In this document: positions 33,462 to 40,313 of the stretch, piece after piece
How the letters are laid out: the number at the start of each line of letters is the position of its first letter
How positions within the stretch are numbered: the stretch's first letter is position 1
DNA from: Acinetobacter pragensis
GTDB lineage: Bacteria > Pseudomonadota > Gammaproteobacteria > Pseudomonadales > Moraxellaceae
DNA: 40,313 nucleotides
Direction of reading: 5' to 3'
NCBI RefSeq assembly: GCF_001605895.1
Contig: NZ_LUAW01000030.1
Location: 6 to 40,318 of the forward strand
The notes under the pieces: generated by a model
The model's input: the letters and a program-made list of their open reading frames with translations, nothing else
Told to the model about the DNA's origin: nothing
The model's database searches: none
Position numbers and translations under genes: made by a program

Positions 33462-33491
33462 AAAAAAAGCGCCTCTAGTGGCGCTTTTTTT
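33462..33491. terminator. Bidirectional terminator between phospholipase C and nadC
   Basis: AAAAAAAGCGCC and GGCGCTTTTTTT pair perfectly over 12 bp around TCTAGT, with T-runs for both convergent genes. Confidence 0.93.
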
Positions 33492-33506
33492 ATCTCTGTT
33501 TGAGGT

Positions 33507-34352
33507 TTAGCCATTAAAACGCATGGATAAATCTACCGCTTTGACGTCTTTGGTCAGTACACCCATTGAAATATAGTCTACGCCAGTGCTTGCCACTTCA
33601 CGCAAGTTTTCAATGGTAATGTTGCCTGAAGCTTCCAGCTTGCAGCGTCCCGCGACATGCTTCACCGCATCAATCATTTGCTGCTGGCTGAAATTGTCCA
33701 GCATCACGATATCGGCTTTGGCTTCAAGCGCCTGATTTAGTTCTTCCCAAGTTTCCACTTCGACTTCGACTGGTTTGCCCGGGGCAATGCTGTGCGCTTT
33801 GGCAATGGCCTGCACAATGCCGCCTGCGGCCATAATGTGGTTTTCTTTAATTAAAAACGCATCAAACAGGCCCAGCCGGTGGTTTTGCCCGCCGCCGACA
33901 GCAACTGCATATTTTTGCGCAATGCGCAGGCCAGGCAGGGTTTTACGGGTATCCAGCAGTTTAGTATGCAAGCCGTCCAGCTGCTTGACATAGTCTGCAG
34001 TTTTGGTCGCCACAGCGGACAGCGTCTGTATGAAGTTCAGCGCTGGGCGCTCTACAGTCAGCAGGCTGCGGGCAGAACCGGCCAGTTGAAGAAAAACTTC
34101 ATCTGAGGCGATGCGGTCACCATCATTTTTCAACCATGTAACCTGTATTGCCGGATCATAGGCCTGAATTAAGGCATTCACCCATGGCTGGCCAGCCAGC
34201 ACCATATCTTCACGGCTGATGATGGTGGCTGAGGCCTGTTCTTCTTCAGGGGTAAGAAGGGCCGTAATGTCCCCCTCACCAATATCTTCCTGCAGCGCCT
34301 GCTGAATATTGATTTGGATGGCCTGCTCAAGCAAAGATGGAGAGATGCTCAT
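33507..34352 (-). CDS. nadC: Nicotinate-nucleotide pyrophosphorylase (quinolinate phosphoribosyltransferase)
   Basis: NadC converts quinolinate and PRPP to nicotinate mononucleotide, CO2 and PPi in de novo NAD synthesis. The 281-residue protein has the family blocks QEDIGEGDIT, ERPALNFIQTLSAVAT, LDTRKTLPGLR with the conserved Arg and Lys, KYAVAVGGGQNHRLGLFDAFLIKENH, VEVETWEEL, MLDNFS, EASGNI and the final GVDYISMGVLTKDVKAVDLSM. It is cytosolic. It is divergent from ampD, the classical nadC-ampD arrangement in gammaproteobacteria, with a 180-bp shared promoter region. Confidence 0.97.
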   Translation of the reverse strand: MSISPSLLEQAIQINIQQALQEDIGEGDITALLTPEEEQASATIISREDMVLAGQPWVNALIQAYDPAIQVTWLKNDGDRIASDEVFLQLAGSARSLLTVERPALNFIQTLSAVATKTADYVKQLDGLHTKLLDTRKTLPGLRIAQKYAVAVGGGQNHRLGLFDAFLIKENHIMAAGGIVQAIAKAHSIAPGKPVEVEVETWEELNQALEAKADIVMLDNFSQQQMIDAVKHVAGRCKLEASGNITIENLREVASTGVDYISMGVLTKDVKAVDLSMRFNG

Positions 34353-34532
34353 AAAGTTCCGTCTCTATTAACCCAGTAAAATTTGCGCGTTATAGTAACA
34401 TTGTTCCTGAAAAATGAGCGATTTTTCATACAGCCGCCGCTGCTGAATTGAGATTTAGACGGGAAAGTTTTAGCATGGGCAGCAGATGCATTCGCCTGCG
34501 GGCCGAATTGAAAAAATGATCAGGATGAAACT

Positions 34533-35105
34533 ATGCCGAAAACTGCCGCCTTTCAGGTGTGTCATGGCGAGCTGATTGGCGCACGCCAAATCCCTTCGCC
34601 CAATTACAACCAGCGCCCGAAACAAGCCGAAATTCAGCTGGTGGTGGTGCATAACATCAGCCTGCCGCCGTCCCAGTTTGGCGGTGGCTATATTGAGCAG
34701 TTTTTCCAGAATGCGCTGGACTGGGCTGCGCATCCTTATTTTCAAACCATAGAAGGCATGCAGGTGTCCGCGCATTTGCTGATTTTGAGAAGCGGTGAGG
34801 TGCTGCAGTTTGTCAATTTTAATGACCGTGCATGGCATGCCGGACGTTCCAGCTATTTGGGCCAAAAAGAGTGCAATGACTATTCGATTGGCATTGAGCT
34901 GGAAGGCAGCGATGATTTGCCTTTTGAACAGGCGCAGTATGATGCGCTGTCAGCCGTGACAGCGTGCCTGCAGCAGGCTTATCCAAAAATTCAGCAGCAT
35001 TTGGCGGGGCATTCAGATATTGCGCCCGGCCGCAAGACCGATCCGGGGCCATTTTTTGATTGGAATAAATTCCGGACACAATTGCATCATTTTAAAAATA
35101 AATAA
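34533..35105 (+). CDS. ampD: 1,6-anhydro-N-acetylmuramyl-L-alanine amidase AmpD
   Basis: AmpD is a cytosolic zinc amidase that cuts the peptide from 1,6-anhydroMurNAc-peptides during peptidoglycan recycling. Loss of AmpD activates AmpR/ampC in species that have them. The 190-residue protein has zinc ligands His40 (VVVHNIS), His160 and Asp170 in AGHSDIAPGRKTDPGPFFDW, with the catalytic Lys168. AWHAGRSSYLG and NDYSIGIELEG are typical. AGGATG provides the ribosome site before ATG 34533; it reads CAGGATG, the same heptamer as in the sRNA loops. murJ follows in the same direction after 86 nt. Confidence 0.95.
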   Translation: MPKTAAFQVCHGELIGARQIPSPNYNQRPKQAEIQLVVVHNISLPPSQFGGGYIEQFFQNALDWAAHPYFQTIEGMQVSAHLLILRSGEVLQFVNFNDRAWHAGRSSYLGQKECNDYSIGIELEGSDDLPFEQAQYDALSAVTACLQQAYPKIQQHLAGHSDIAPGRKTDPGPFFDWNKFRTQLHHFKNK

Positions 35106-35191
35106 ATAACAACATTCGGCCCTAATTATCCAATGAAAACTTGGGCCAACTTTCATTACAATAGCCACACTTTAAAAAACAGGTGAATACG

Positions 35192-36733
35192 ATGGCCCTA
35201 TGGCGATCTACCGTCATTGTCAGTGCAATGACCATGCTGTCACGAGTCTTGGGCCTAGTCCGGGATATCGTGCTGCTGAATGTGTTTGGCGCAGGCAAAG
35301 ATTTTGACACCTTTGTTGTGGCTTTCCGTATTCCGAATTTTTTTCGGCGGCTGTTTGCCGAAGGCGCATTTTCACAGGCGTTCATTCCTGTCCTGACAGA
35401 ATATAAAACCAGCCGCACCCATGCGGAAGTGCAGATTCTGATCAGCCGGGTGTTCGGCTGCTTAGCTACGTTCATGAGCGCATTAACTTTTGTGGCGATG
35501 GTGGCTGCGCCCGCGATCATCTATATCTATGCGCCGGGCTTTCATGATGATCCGGAGAAGTTTGCGCTGGCGGCGGATATGTTCCGCCTGACTATTCCCT
35601 ATTTGCTGTTCATGTCGCTGACGGCTTTTGCCAGCAGTATTCTGAACAGCTACGGCTCCTTTACTTCCCCCGCTTTTTCTCCAGTCCTGCTGAATCTGGC
35701 GATGATTGCCGGCGCAGTCTGGCTGACGCCGTATATGGCTGAGCCGATTATGGCTTTAGGCTGGGCCGTGCTGATTGCCGGCGTGCTGCAGCTGGCGATT
35801 CAGATTCCTGAACTGTGGAATAAAAAGCTGCTGATTCCGCCTAAAGTCGATTTCAAGCACGAAGGTGTGGACCGTATCATGAAACTGATGCTGCCTGCGC
35901 TGTTTGGGGTTTCTGTGACGCAGATCAATCTGCTGCTGAATACCATTTGGGCATCCTTTATGCAGGATGGCTCGGTGTCTTGGCTGTACAGCGCAGAGCG
36001 CATGACGGAATTGCCTTTGGGCTTGATTGGCGTGGCGATCGGCACCGTGATTCTGCCGTCGTTATCCGCGCGCCATGCAGAACAGGATCAGGCGAAATTC
36101 CGCGGCATGATTGATTGGGCCGCTAAAGTGATTGTACTGGTTGGCGTGCCGGCCAGTATTGCGCTGTTTATGCTGTCGACACCCATTATTCAGGCGCTGT
36201 TCCAGCGCGGGGAATTTACCCTTGAAGATACGCAGATGACGGCTTTGGCGCTGCAATGCATGAGCGCAGGAGTGATCTCATTCATGCTGATTAAAGTCTT
36301 TGCGCCCGGATTTTATGCACAGCAGGACACCAAAACCCCTGTACGCGTTGGCCTGATGGCAGTAGCAGCCAATGCCATTTTAAACGTGATATTCATTGGC
36401 TTCTTTAAACTGATTGATTGGCATGCAGAGCATATGGCGCTGGCATTGGCATCGTCAGGTTCTGCGCTGGTGAATGCCGGCATGCTGTATTTTTATCTGC
36501 ACAAGCGCAATATTTTCCGTTTCGGCGCGCATTGGAAAAAGCTAGGCATGCAGTTTGCTGCGGCGAATATCGTGATGATTGCCGCGCTTGGGTATGCGCT
36601 GACATGGTACAACGGTGAAGTTTCTCAATGGATCCGTGTGGCAGAAGTGATCGGATTCTGTCTGGTCGGAGTGGCCGCCTATGGCGTGGCATTGATCGCC
36701 GCCGGCTTCAGACCGCGCCATTTACGCCCATAA
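35192..36733 (+). CDS. murJ: Lipid II flippase MurJ
   Basis: MurJ moves undecaprenyl-linked peptidoglycan precursor (lipid II) across the inner membrane. The 513-residue MOP-superfamily protein has about 14 membrane segments. Family motifs include SRVLGLVRDIVLLNVFGAG with the essential Arg residues, FRIPNFFRRLFAEGAFSQAFIP in the second helix loop, SWLYSAERMTELPLGLIGVAIGTVILPSLS, and FFARQDT-like GFYAQQDTKTPVRVG. The frame is open from GTG 35183, but ATG 35192 has AGGTG seven bases upstream and matches family starts. It lies after ampD, so two cell-wall genes adjoin. A strong terminator follows. Confidence 0.96.
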   Translation: MALWRSTVIVSAMTMLSRVLGLVRDIVLLNVFGAGKDFDTFVVAFRIPNFFRRLFAEGAFSQAFIPVLTEYKTSRTHAEVQILISRVFGCLATFMSALTFVAMVAAPAIIYIYAPGFHDDPEKFALAADMFRLTIPYLLFMSLTAFASSILNSYGSFTSPAFSPVLLNLAMIAGAVWLTPYMAEPIMALGWAVLIAGVLQLAIQIPELWNKKLLIPPKVDFKHEGVDRIMKLMLPALFGVSVTQINLLLNTIWASFMQDGSVSWLYSAERMTELPLGLIGVAIGTVILPSLSARHAEQDQAKFRGMIDWAAKVIVLVGVPASIALFMLSTPIIQALFQRGEFTLEDTQMTALALQCMSAGVISFMLIKVFAPGFYAQQDTKTPVRVGLMAVAANAILNVIFIGFFKLIDWHAEHMALALASSGSALVNAGMLYFYLHKRNIFRFGAHWKKLGMQFAAANIVMIAALGYALTWYNGEVSQWIRVAEVIGFCLVGVAAYGVALIAAGFRPRHLRP

Positions 36734-36770
36734 CCCAGCACGCAAACCATATAAAGGTGAAGCACAAATA

Positions 36771-36802
36771 AAAAATAAGCGCCCAATAAGGCGCTTATTT
36801 TT
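36771..36802. terminator. Bidirectional terminator between murJ and the DUF1328 gene
   Basis: AAAAATAAGCGCC and GGCGCTTATTTTT form a perfect 13-bp stem around CAATAA, with T-runs on both strands. Confidence 0.92.
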
Positions 36803-36857
36803 TATGGATCAGATGAATACTTTAAATCGTACTCATAACTGCGGTGGGAGACGTACG

Positions 36858-37016
36858 CTATACCTTTCCGCGAGACAGGAAACCAACGATTGCGAGAATC
36901 ACTGCAATCACCAGCAGTATCACTGCAAAATCTTTTGACAGCCCTGCAACGCCGCCGAATCCGAGCAAGCTCGCAATTAATGCGATCACTGCAAATATAA
37001 TAGCCCAACGAAACAT
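36858..37016 (-). CDS. DUF1328 (UPF0391/YtjA) small membrane protein
   Basis: The 52-residue protein [20 protein letters not shown] has two hydrophobic helices split by [11 protein letters not shown] and ends FLSRGKV, a perfect fit to the DUF1328/UPF0391 family (E. coli YtjA). Its role is unknown, though homologues are often stress-induced. The open frame starts earlier at 37076, but ATG 37016 has GGAGAAG upstream and gives the family's usual length. It is a single gene, divergent from the YcgN-like gene. The 190-bp gap between them shows no clear promoter I can place. Confidence 0.92.
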   Translation of the reverse strand: MFRWAIIFAVIALIASLLGFGGVAGLSKDFAVILLVIAVILAIVGFLSRGKV

Positions 37017-37208
37017 CGTACTTCTCCATGTGTTTTTATTCTGATCTTCAGTATAGGGCGCTGGTTTTTTGTACACTGTTATGCTTTTGTTGATAAGTTT
37101 TGAACGAATTGTGACAATAGTTTACCAATGTATGCGCTGCACATTAATGCTTAAAAATGAGATTAGCCTGATATAATTCGGCAAAATACCTAGATTGACG
37201 CTCAGACC

Positions 37209-37661
37209 ATGACGGATGAACTTCGCCCGCAATTTTGGAAAAAATATGCTTTAGCTGACATGACGCACGCAGAATGGGAAGCGCTGTGCGATGGCTGCGG
37301 CAAGTGCTGCTTAATCAAGCTTGAAGATGAGGAGACTCAGGAGATTGCCTATACTAAAGTGGCTTGCCAATTGCTGGACTGCGCAACAGGGCACTGCTCT
37401 AATTATGCCAGCCGCCGGCAGTTTGTGCCTGACTGCATTCAGCTGACGCCAGCGCTGCTGCAGCAGATTAAATGGCTTCCTTCCACCTGCGCTTACCGCC
37501 GGCTGAATGATGGACAAAGTCTGCCGTCTTGGCATCATTTAAATACCGGCAGCCGCGACAGCATTATTCAAGCGAGAAAATCTGCAGCAGGGCGCTGCAT
37601 CAGTGAAAAAGATATTGATGAAGATGAAATTGAAGATTATATCGTGCGCTGGATCCGTTAA
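37209..37661 (+). CDS. YcgN-family cysteine cluster protein (UPF0260)
   Basis: The 150-residue protein carries the family's Cys cluster CDGCGKCC (Cys27, 30, 33, 34), with further Cys at LDCATGHCSNY, VPDCIQL and STCAYR. It also has the characteristic FVPDCIQLTP, WLPSTCAYR and LPSWHHLNTG blocks. UPF0260/YcgN proteins are presumed to bind a metal, probably zinc or iron-sulfur, but their role is not known. It is cytosolic, with no signal peptide. Start ATG 37209 is the only sensible one, 12 nt after an AT-rich segment. A hairpin with a T-rich tail follows. Confidence 0.9.
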   Translation: MTDELRPQFWKKYALADMTHAEWEALCDGCGKCCLIKLEDEETQEIAYTKVACQLLDCATGHCSNYASRRQFVPDCIQLTPALLQQIKWLPSTCAYRRLNDGQSLPSWHHLNTGSRDSIIQARKSAAGRCISEKDIDEDEIEDYIVRWIR

Positions 37662-37662
37662 T

Positions 37663-37698
37663 CATGCTGTCCTTATGCATGTGCAGCATGTTTTATTT
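37663..37698 (+). terminator. Terminator-like hairpin after the YcgN-like gene
   Basis: CATGCTG (37663-37669) and CAGCATG (37684-37690) close a 14-nt loop and are followed by TTTTATTTTA. It overlaps the 3' end of the convergent DUF523 gene. Confidence 0.6.
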
Positions 37699-38151
37699 TA
37701 ACGATTCAAAAAACTCCAGTTCAGACATGACCTGAAAGCCATGCTGCAGCAGCAAGGCTGCTGTGACGCCTGAACCTGCAATCTTTGCGCCGCTGAATGT
37801 ACCGTCATAAATGGAGTTCCGCCCGCATGACGGGCTATGCTCTTTGAGCACCACAGCATGAATTTGATGCTTTTGAGCCAAATGCAGGGTTCTATAGGCG
37901 CCGCAGAGAAAGGCTTCCGTTACATCTGTGCCCTTTTGGGTGATGACTTTGGCTGTGCCAGCCAGCACATCGAGCGCAGTGCCGCCTGAAATTTCGGCCG
38001 CTTCACGCGGGCAGGCAAGGCCTCCGAGCATTTCCGGACAAACCGTAATGGCCAATTTTTGCTGAATTAAGGCTTGAATGGCATCAAACTGATAGCCTTT
38101 GCCATCATAGCGGACGGGCTGCCCAGCTAAACAGGCGCTGATTAAATACAT
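37693..38151 (-). CDS. DUF523 family protein
   Basis: The 152-residue protein matches the DUF523 (YbbK-like) pattern: ISACLAGQPVRYDGKG at the start, VCPEMLGGLACPREAAEI, DVTEAFLCGA, and VVLKEHSPSCGRNSIYDGTFSG. Conserved Cys residues (Cys7, Cys38, Cys47, Cys110 region) suggest metal or cluster binding. In some bacteria this domain is fused to DUF1722. The cellular role is not established. It is cytosolic. It lies 45 nt downstream of the GGDEF-EAL gene on the same strand and may be cotranscribed with it. Confidence 0.88.
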   Translation of the reverse strand: MYLISACLAGQPVRYDGKGYQFDAIQALIQQKLAITVCPEMLGGLACPREAAEISGGTALDVLAGTAKVITQKGTDVTEAFLCGAYRTLHLAQKHQIHAVVLKEHSPSCGRNSIYDGTFSGAKIAGSGVTAALLLQHGFQVMSELEFFESLK

Positions 38152-38196
38152 AAGAAGCTGCGCTTTTTATTCAATGGTCATGAATCCGTGATTATT

Positions 38197-40313
38197 CTAG
38201 AGGCGGGGCAGCAGCTGCGCTGCGTCTGAATTGTTCATTGGAATATAAAAATAGAACCCTTGGCCTTTCCGGCAATTGCAGGATTTCAAAATTTCCAGCT
38301 GTTCCGTCGTTTCAATTCCCTCAACCAAAACATCCAGCGCAATACTGCTGCCCAGTTGGCTGATGGCTTTAACAATGGCCAGCGCCGATTGATCATGGGT
38401 CATGTGCTCAACAAAATTTTTATCAATTTTAATGCAGTCAATCGGGTAATCTCTTAAACGGGTTAAAGAGGAATGCCCTGTGCCGAAGTCATCTAAGGAA
38501 ATTTGAATGCCTGCGGATTTCAGCAAGTTCAAGGCGCGGATAACATAATTGGCGCCGCGTTCAGATAGGCTTTGCTCGGTAATTTCAACCTCAATCAGAT
38601 GATGCGGAATGCCGAATCGATTCATGCGCTGCAGCAGTTTTTCGGCATAGTCATCCCGCAGAAATTCTACAGGCGCGGCATTAATCGAAATGGGCAAAAC
38701 ATCCATGGCCTTTGCTATCCATTGCTGAATATCGGTAAATATTTTGGTCTGCATGGTTTCGCTGATGCCTGAGGCAAGCTCATAATCATGAAAGGCGGCA
38801 TAAATATTGGCGGGCAGCTGCAAGTCGCCTTCGCTGTCATGCCAGCGCAGCAGCGCCTCAAACCCAATGACATTGCCTGTCTGCAGCAGAACTTTAGGCT
38901 GATAATAGGGCTCTATGCTGTTGGACTTTAAAATGCTTCGGGCTAAAGTCAGCTGCTTGGTGGTCACTTCAAGTGTTTCAAACATGGTGTGATTGAACAT
39001 GCGGATACCGCCGCGGCCGCTGGATTTCAAATCATTCAGGGCAATGTCAGCGCACTTTAATAAATTTGAAGCGTTTTCAGCATCGCGCGGATAGACCGAA
39101 CAGCCGATACTCATGCCGCCATTGATGAACTGCCCTGCATAGCTGATGGGCAACTCCATCTGCATCCATGCGTGCTGCGCGATGTCCAGCAGCTGTTCCT
39201 GACTTTTCAGCTGGGGCACTAGAATTGCGAATTCATCGCCGCCCAAGCGCGCCACCGTGATATGCGCATCGAAACAGGTCTGGAAACGCTGTCCTAAGGT
39301 CCGCAGCAGATGGTCGCCGGCCGTATGCCCCAGCGTGTCATTGACATGCTTGAAATAATCCAAATCAATCAGCAGCAAGCCCGCCATGTGGCTGGTGTCT
39401 TGCGCCTCTTGCAGGGTCATCTTGAACAGCTTATTGAAAGCGCGCCGGTTAATTAAGCCGGTTAATTCATCCTCTTCAATTACCCGCTGCAATTTGACTT
39501 CGGCCATCATTTGCTGACTGATATCTCTGGAAACGCAGAGTATGTTTTGCGTGACACCGTTTTCATCCAGAATGGGCGTTAAAATATTGTCCCAATATTG
39601 CAGCGCTTGCCCAGGGACATGGCTTTTACCTGAAAAACGCGCGTTTTGGCCCGAGGCGGCCAGATGCAGGGCCTCTTTGCCTGCTGTGCGGACTTCTGCC
39701 GGCAGTAAACTCAGCCAAGGCATGCCAAAATTTTTCTCATCGACCGGAACGCCAAGCGCTAAACAGCCTGAGCGGTTCATATGGATCACGCTGCCGTCTG
39801 GCGTTAATATTTTGATGCAGTCAAGGCTGGCATCCAGCATTTTGTTTTGCTGCGCGATATGCTGGTTCAGCAGCAGCTGTTTTTCATATTCCTCATGAAT
39901 ATCGGCAATGCTGATCAGCCATTGATACAAGGGCTGCTCGACTGCGGGAAAGTTGACCTGCAGCCTGCACATGCGGTAACCCAGTTCACAGTGCTTGATC
40001 CGGCAGTTTTTGTGAAAGCTTTGAGTGTTTGCAAGCGCGTTGCGCCACAGCGCCATCAAATGCTCTAAATCTTCGGGATGTATGAACTGAAGCCACTGCC
40101 CGTCATTTAGCGGGTTCTGCTGCAGCCCCGTAAACTGCATCATCGCGCTGTTGATATCTGAGGTTCCCTGACGGGTTTTCAGCCAAATCGGCAGATGAAA
40201 ATGATCAATTAAATCATGAAGCTGTACATTGGATATCGGCATTGGAAAAATAGCAGGTGGCTGAAATTGGGCTGCAATCTCAGTTTCAATTTGCGCGGGT
40301 GTTTGCGCTTTGC
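38197..40313 (-). CDS. PAS-PAS-GGDEF-EAL cyclic-di-GMP protein, 5' end probably outside window
   Basis: The protein carries both c-di-GMP synthesis and breakdown domains. Counting from the first ATG (40242, 681 residues): PAS at about 5-120, a second PAS at about 130-245, GGDEF at about 255-415 with intact LGGDEF, and EAL at about 425-675 with intact EALLRW, EVEITE, LDDFGTGHSSL, IKIDKNFV and VEGIETTEQL. The inhibitory RxxD site five residues before GGDEF is absent (DAHI there). No membrane segment is seen, so it is probably cytosolic. The frame stays open from 40242 to the window edge (KAQTPAQIETEIAAQ...), so the true start likely lies beyond. Either activity may dominate. DUF523 follows. Confidence 0.9.
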   Translation of the reverse strand, partial: KAQTPAQIETEIAAQFQPPAIFPMPISNVQLHDLIDHFHLPIWLKTRQGTSDINSAMMQFTGLQQNPLNDGQWLQFIHPEDLEHLMALWRNALANTQSFHKNCRIKHCELGYRMCRLQVNFPAVEQPLYQWLISIADIHEEYEKQLLLNQHIAQQNKMLDASLDCIKILTPDGSVIHMNRSGCLALGVPVDEKNFGMPWLSLLPAEVRTAGKEALHLAASGQNARFSGKSHVPGQALQYWDNILTPILDENGVTQNILCVSRDISQQMMAEVKLQRVIEEDELTGLINRRAFNKLFKMTLQEAQDTSHMAGLLLIDLDYFKHVNDTLGHTAGDHLLRTLGQRFQTCFDAHITVARLGGDEFAILVPQLKSQEQLLDIAQHAWMQMELPISYAGQFINGGMSIGCSVYPRDAENASNLLKCADIALNDLKSSGRGGIRMFNHTMFETLEVTTKQLTLARSILKSNSIEPYYQPKVLLQTGNVIGFEALLRWHDSEGDLQLPANIYAAFHDYELASGISETMQTKIFTDIQQWIAKAMDVLPISINAAPVEFLRDDYAEKLLQRMNRFGIPHHLIEVEITEQSLSERGANYVIRALNLLKSAGIQISLDDFGTGHSSLTRLRDYPIDCIKIDKNFVEHMTHDQSALAIVKAISQLGSSIALDVLVEGIETTEQLEILKSCNCRKGQGFYFYIPMNNSDAAQLLPRL

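Overview
The window is chromosomal DNA of a gammaproteobacterium, almost certainly an Acinetobacter (Moraxellaceae). The evidence is the type of 5S rRNA tail at the left edge, the ribF-ileS-lspA-fkpB cluster, the ubiG-mupP-yciK cluster, the phosphocholine phospholipase C, the AAHS transporter and the moderate-to-low GC content. The species cannot be told by eye. Most genes are chromosomal housekeeping or metabolic genes. No phage, insertion sequence, integron or CRISPR array is visible.

Layout. 1-3470: 5S rRNA tail and terminator of an rRNA operon, an AAHS-type MFS transporter, an AT-rich HEPN-like orphan, a small ankyrin protein and a DJ-1/PfpI protein. 3700-9670: four plus-strand genes (M20 carboxypeptidase, PQQ sugar dehydrogenase, tautomerase, second M20 carboxypeptidase), each followed by a minus-strand small RNA element. 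9670-15320: FMN reductase, then ribF-ileS-lspA-fkpB on the minus strand. 15500-18000: TDT-family transporter plus nucleosidase, and a RutR-like TetR regulator. 18300-22200: sulfonate operon ssuA-ssuD-ssuC-ssuB. 22500-26080: argA, two RcnB-like proteins and two small unknown proteins. 26200-28470: ubiG-mupP-yciK. 28600-33450: dsbA, a FabR/DesT-like TetR regulator, rph, a tiny lipoprotein and phospholipase C. 33500-36730: nadC, ampD, murJ. 36800-40313: DUF1328 protein, YcgN-like protein, DUF523 protein and a PAS-PAS-GGDEF-EAL protein that runs off the right edge.

The most striking content is a set of four related intergenic elements at about 5196-5403, 6915-7099, 7629-7826 and 9463-9667. Read on the minus strand, each has an 18-bp palindrome matching the GacA upstream activating sequence (TGTAAG-N6-CTTACA; one copy perfect). 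Next come a constant 43-44 nt gap, a -10-like hexamer, a run of short hairpins presenting CAGGA(U/A/C)G in the loop, and a Rho-independent terminator. This is the architecture of CsrB/RsmX/Y/Z RNAs, which titrate the translational repressor CsrA/RsmA under GacS/GacA control. Four copies within 4.5 kb, alternating with four protein genes and including a duplicated M20 gene, make a local Gac-Csr sRNA cluster. This is inferred from sequence only; I cannot check whether it has been described.

Other themes are peptidoglycan building and recycling (murJ, ampD, mupP), sulfonate sulfur scavenging without a local ssuE, and two small genes of 43 and 51 codons that are easily missed but have good ribosome binding sites.
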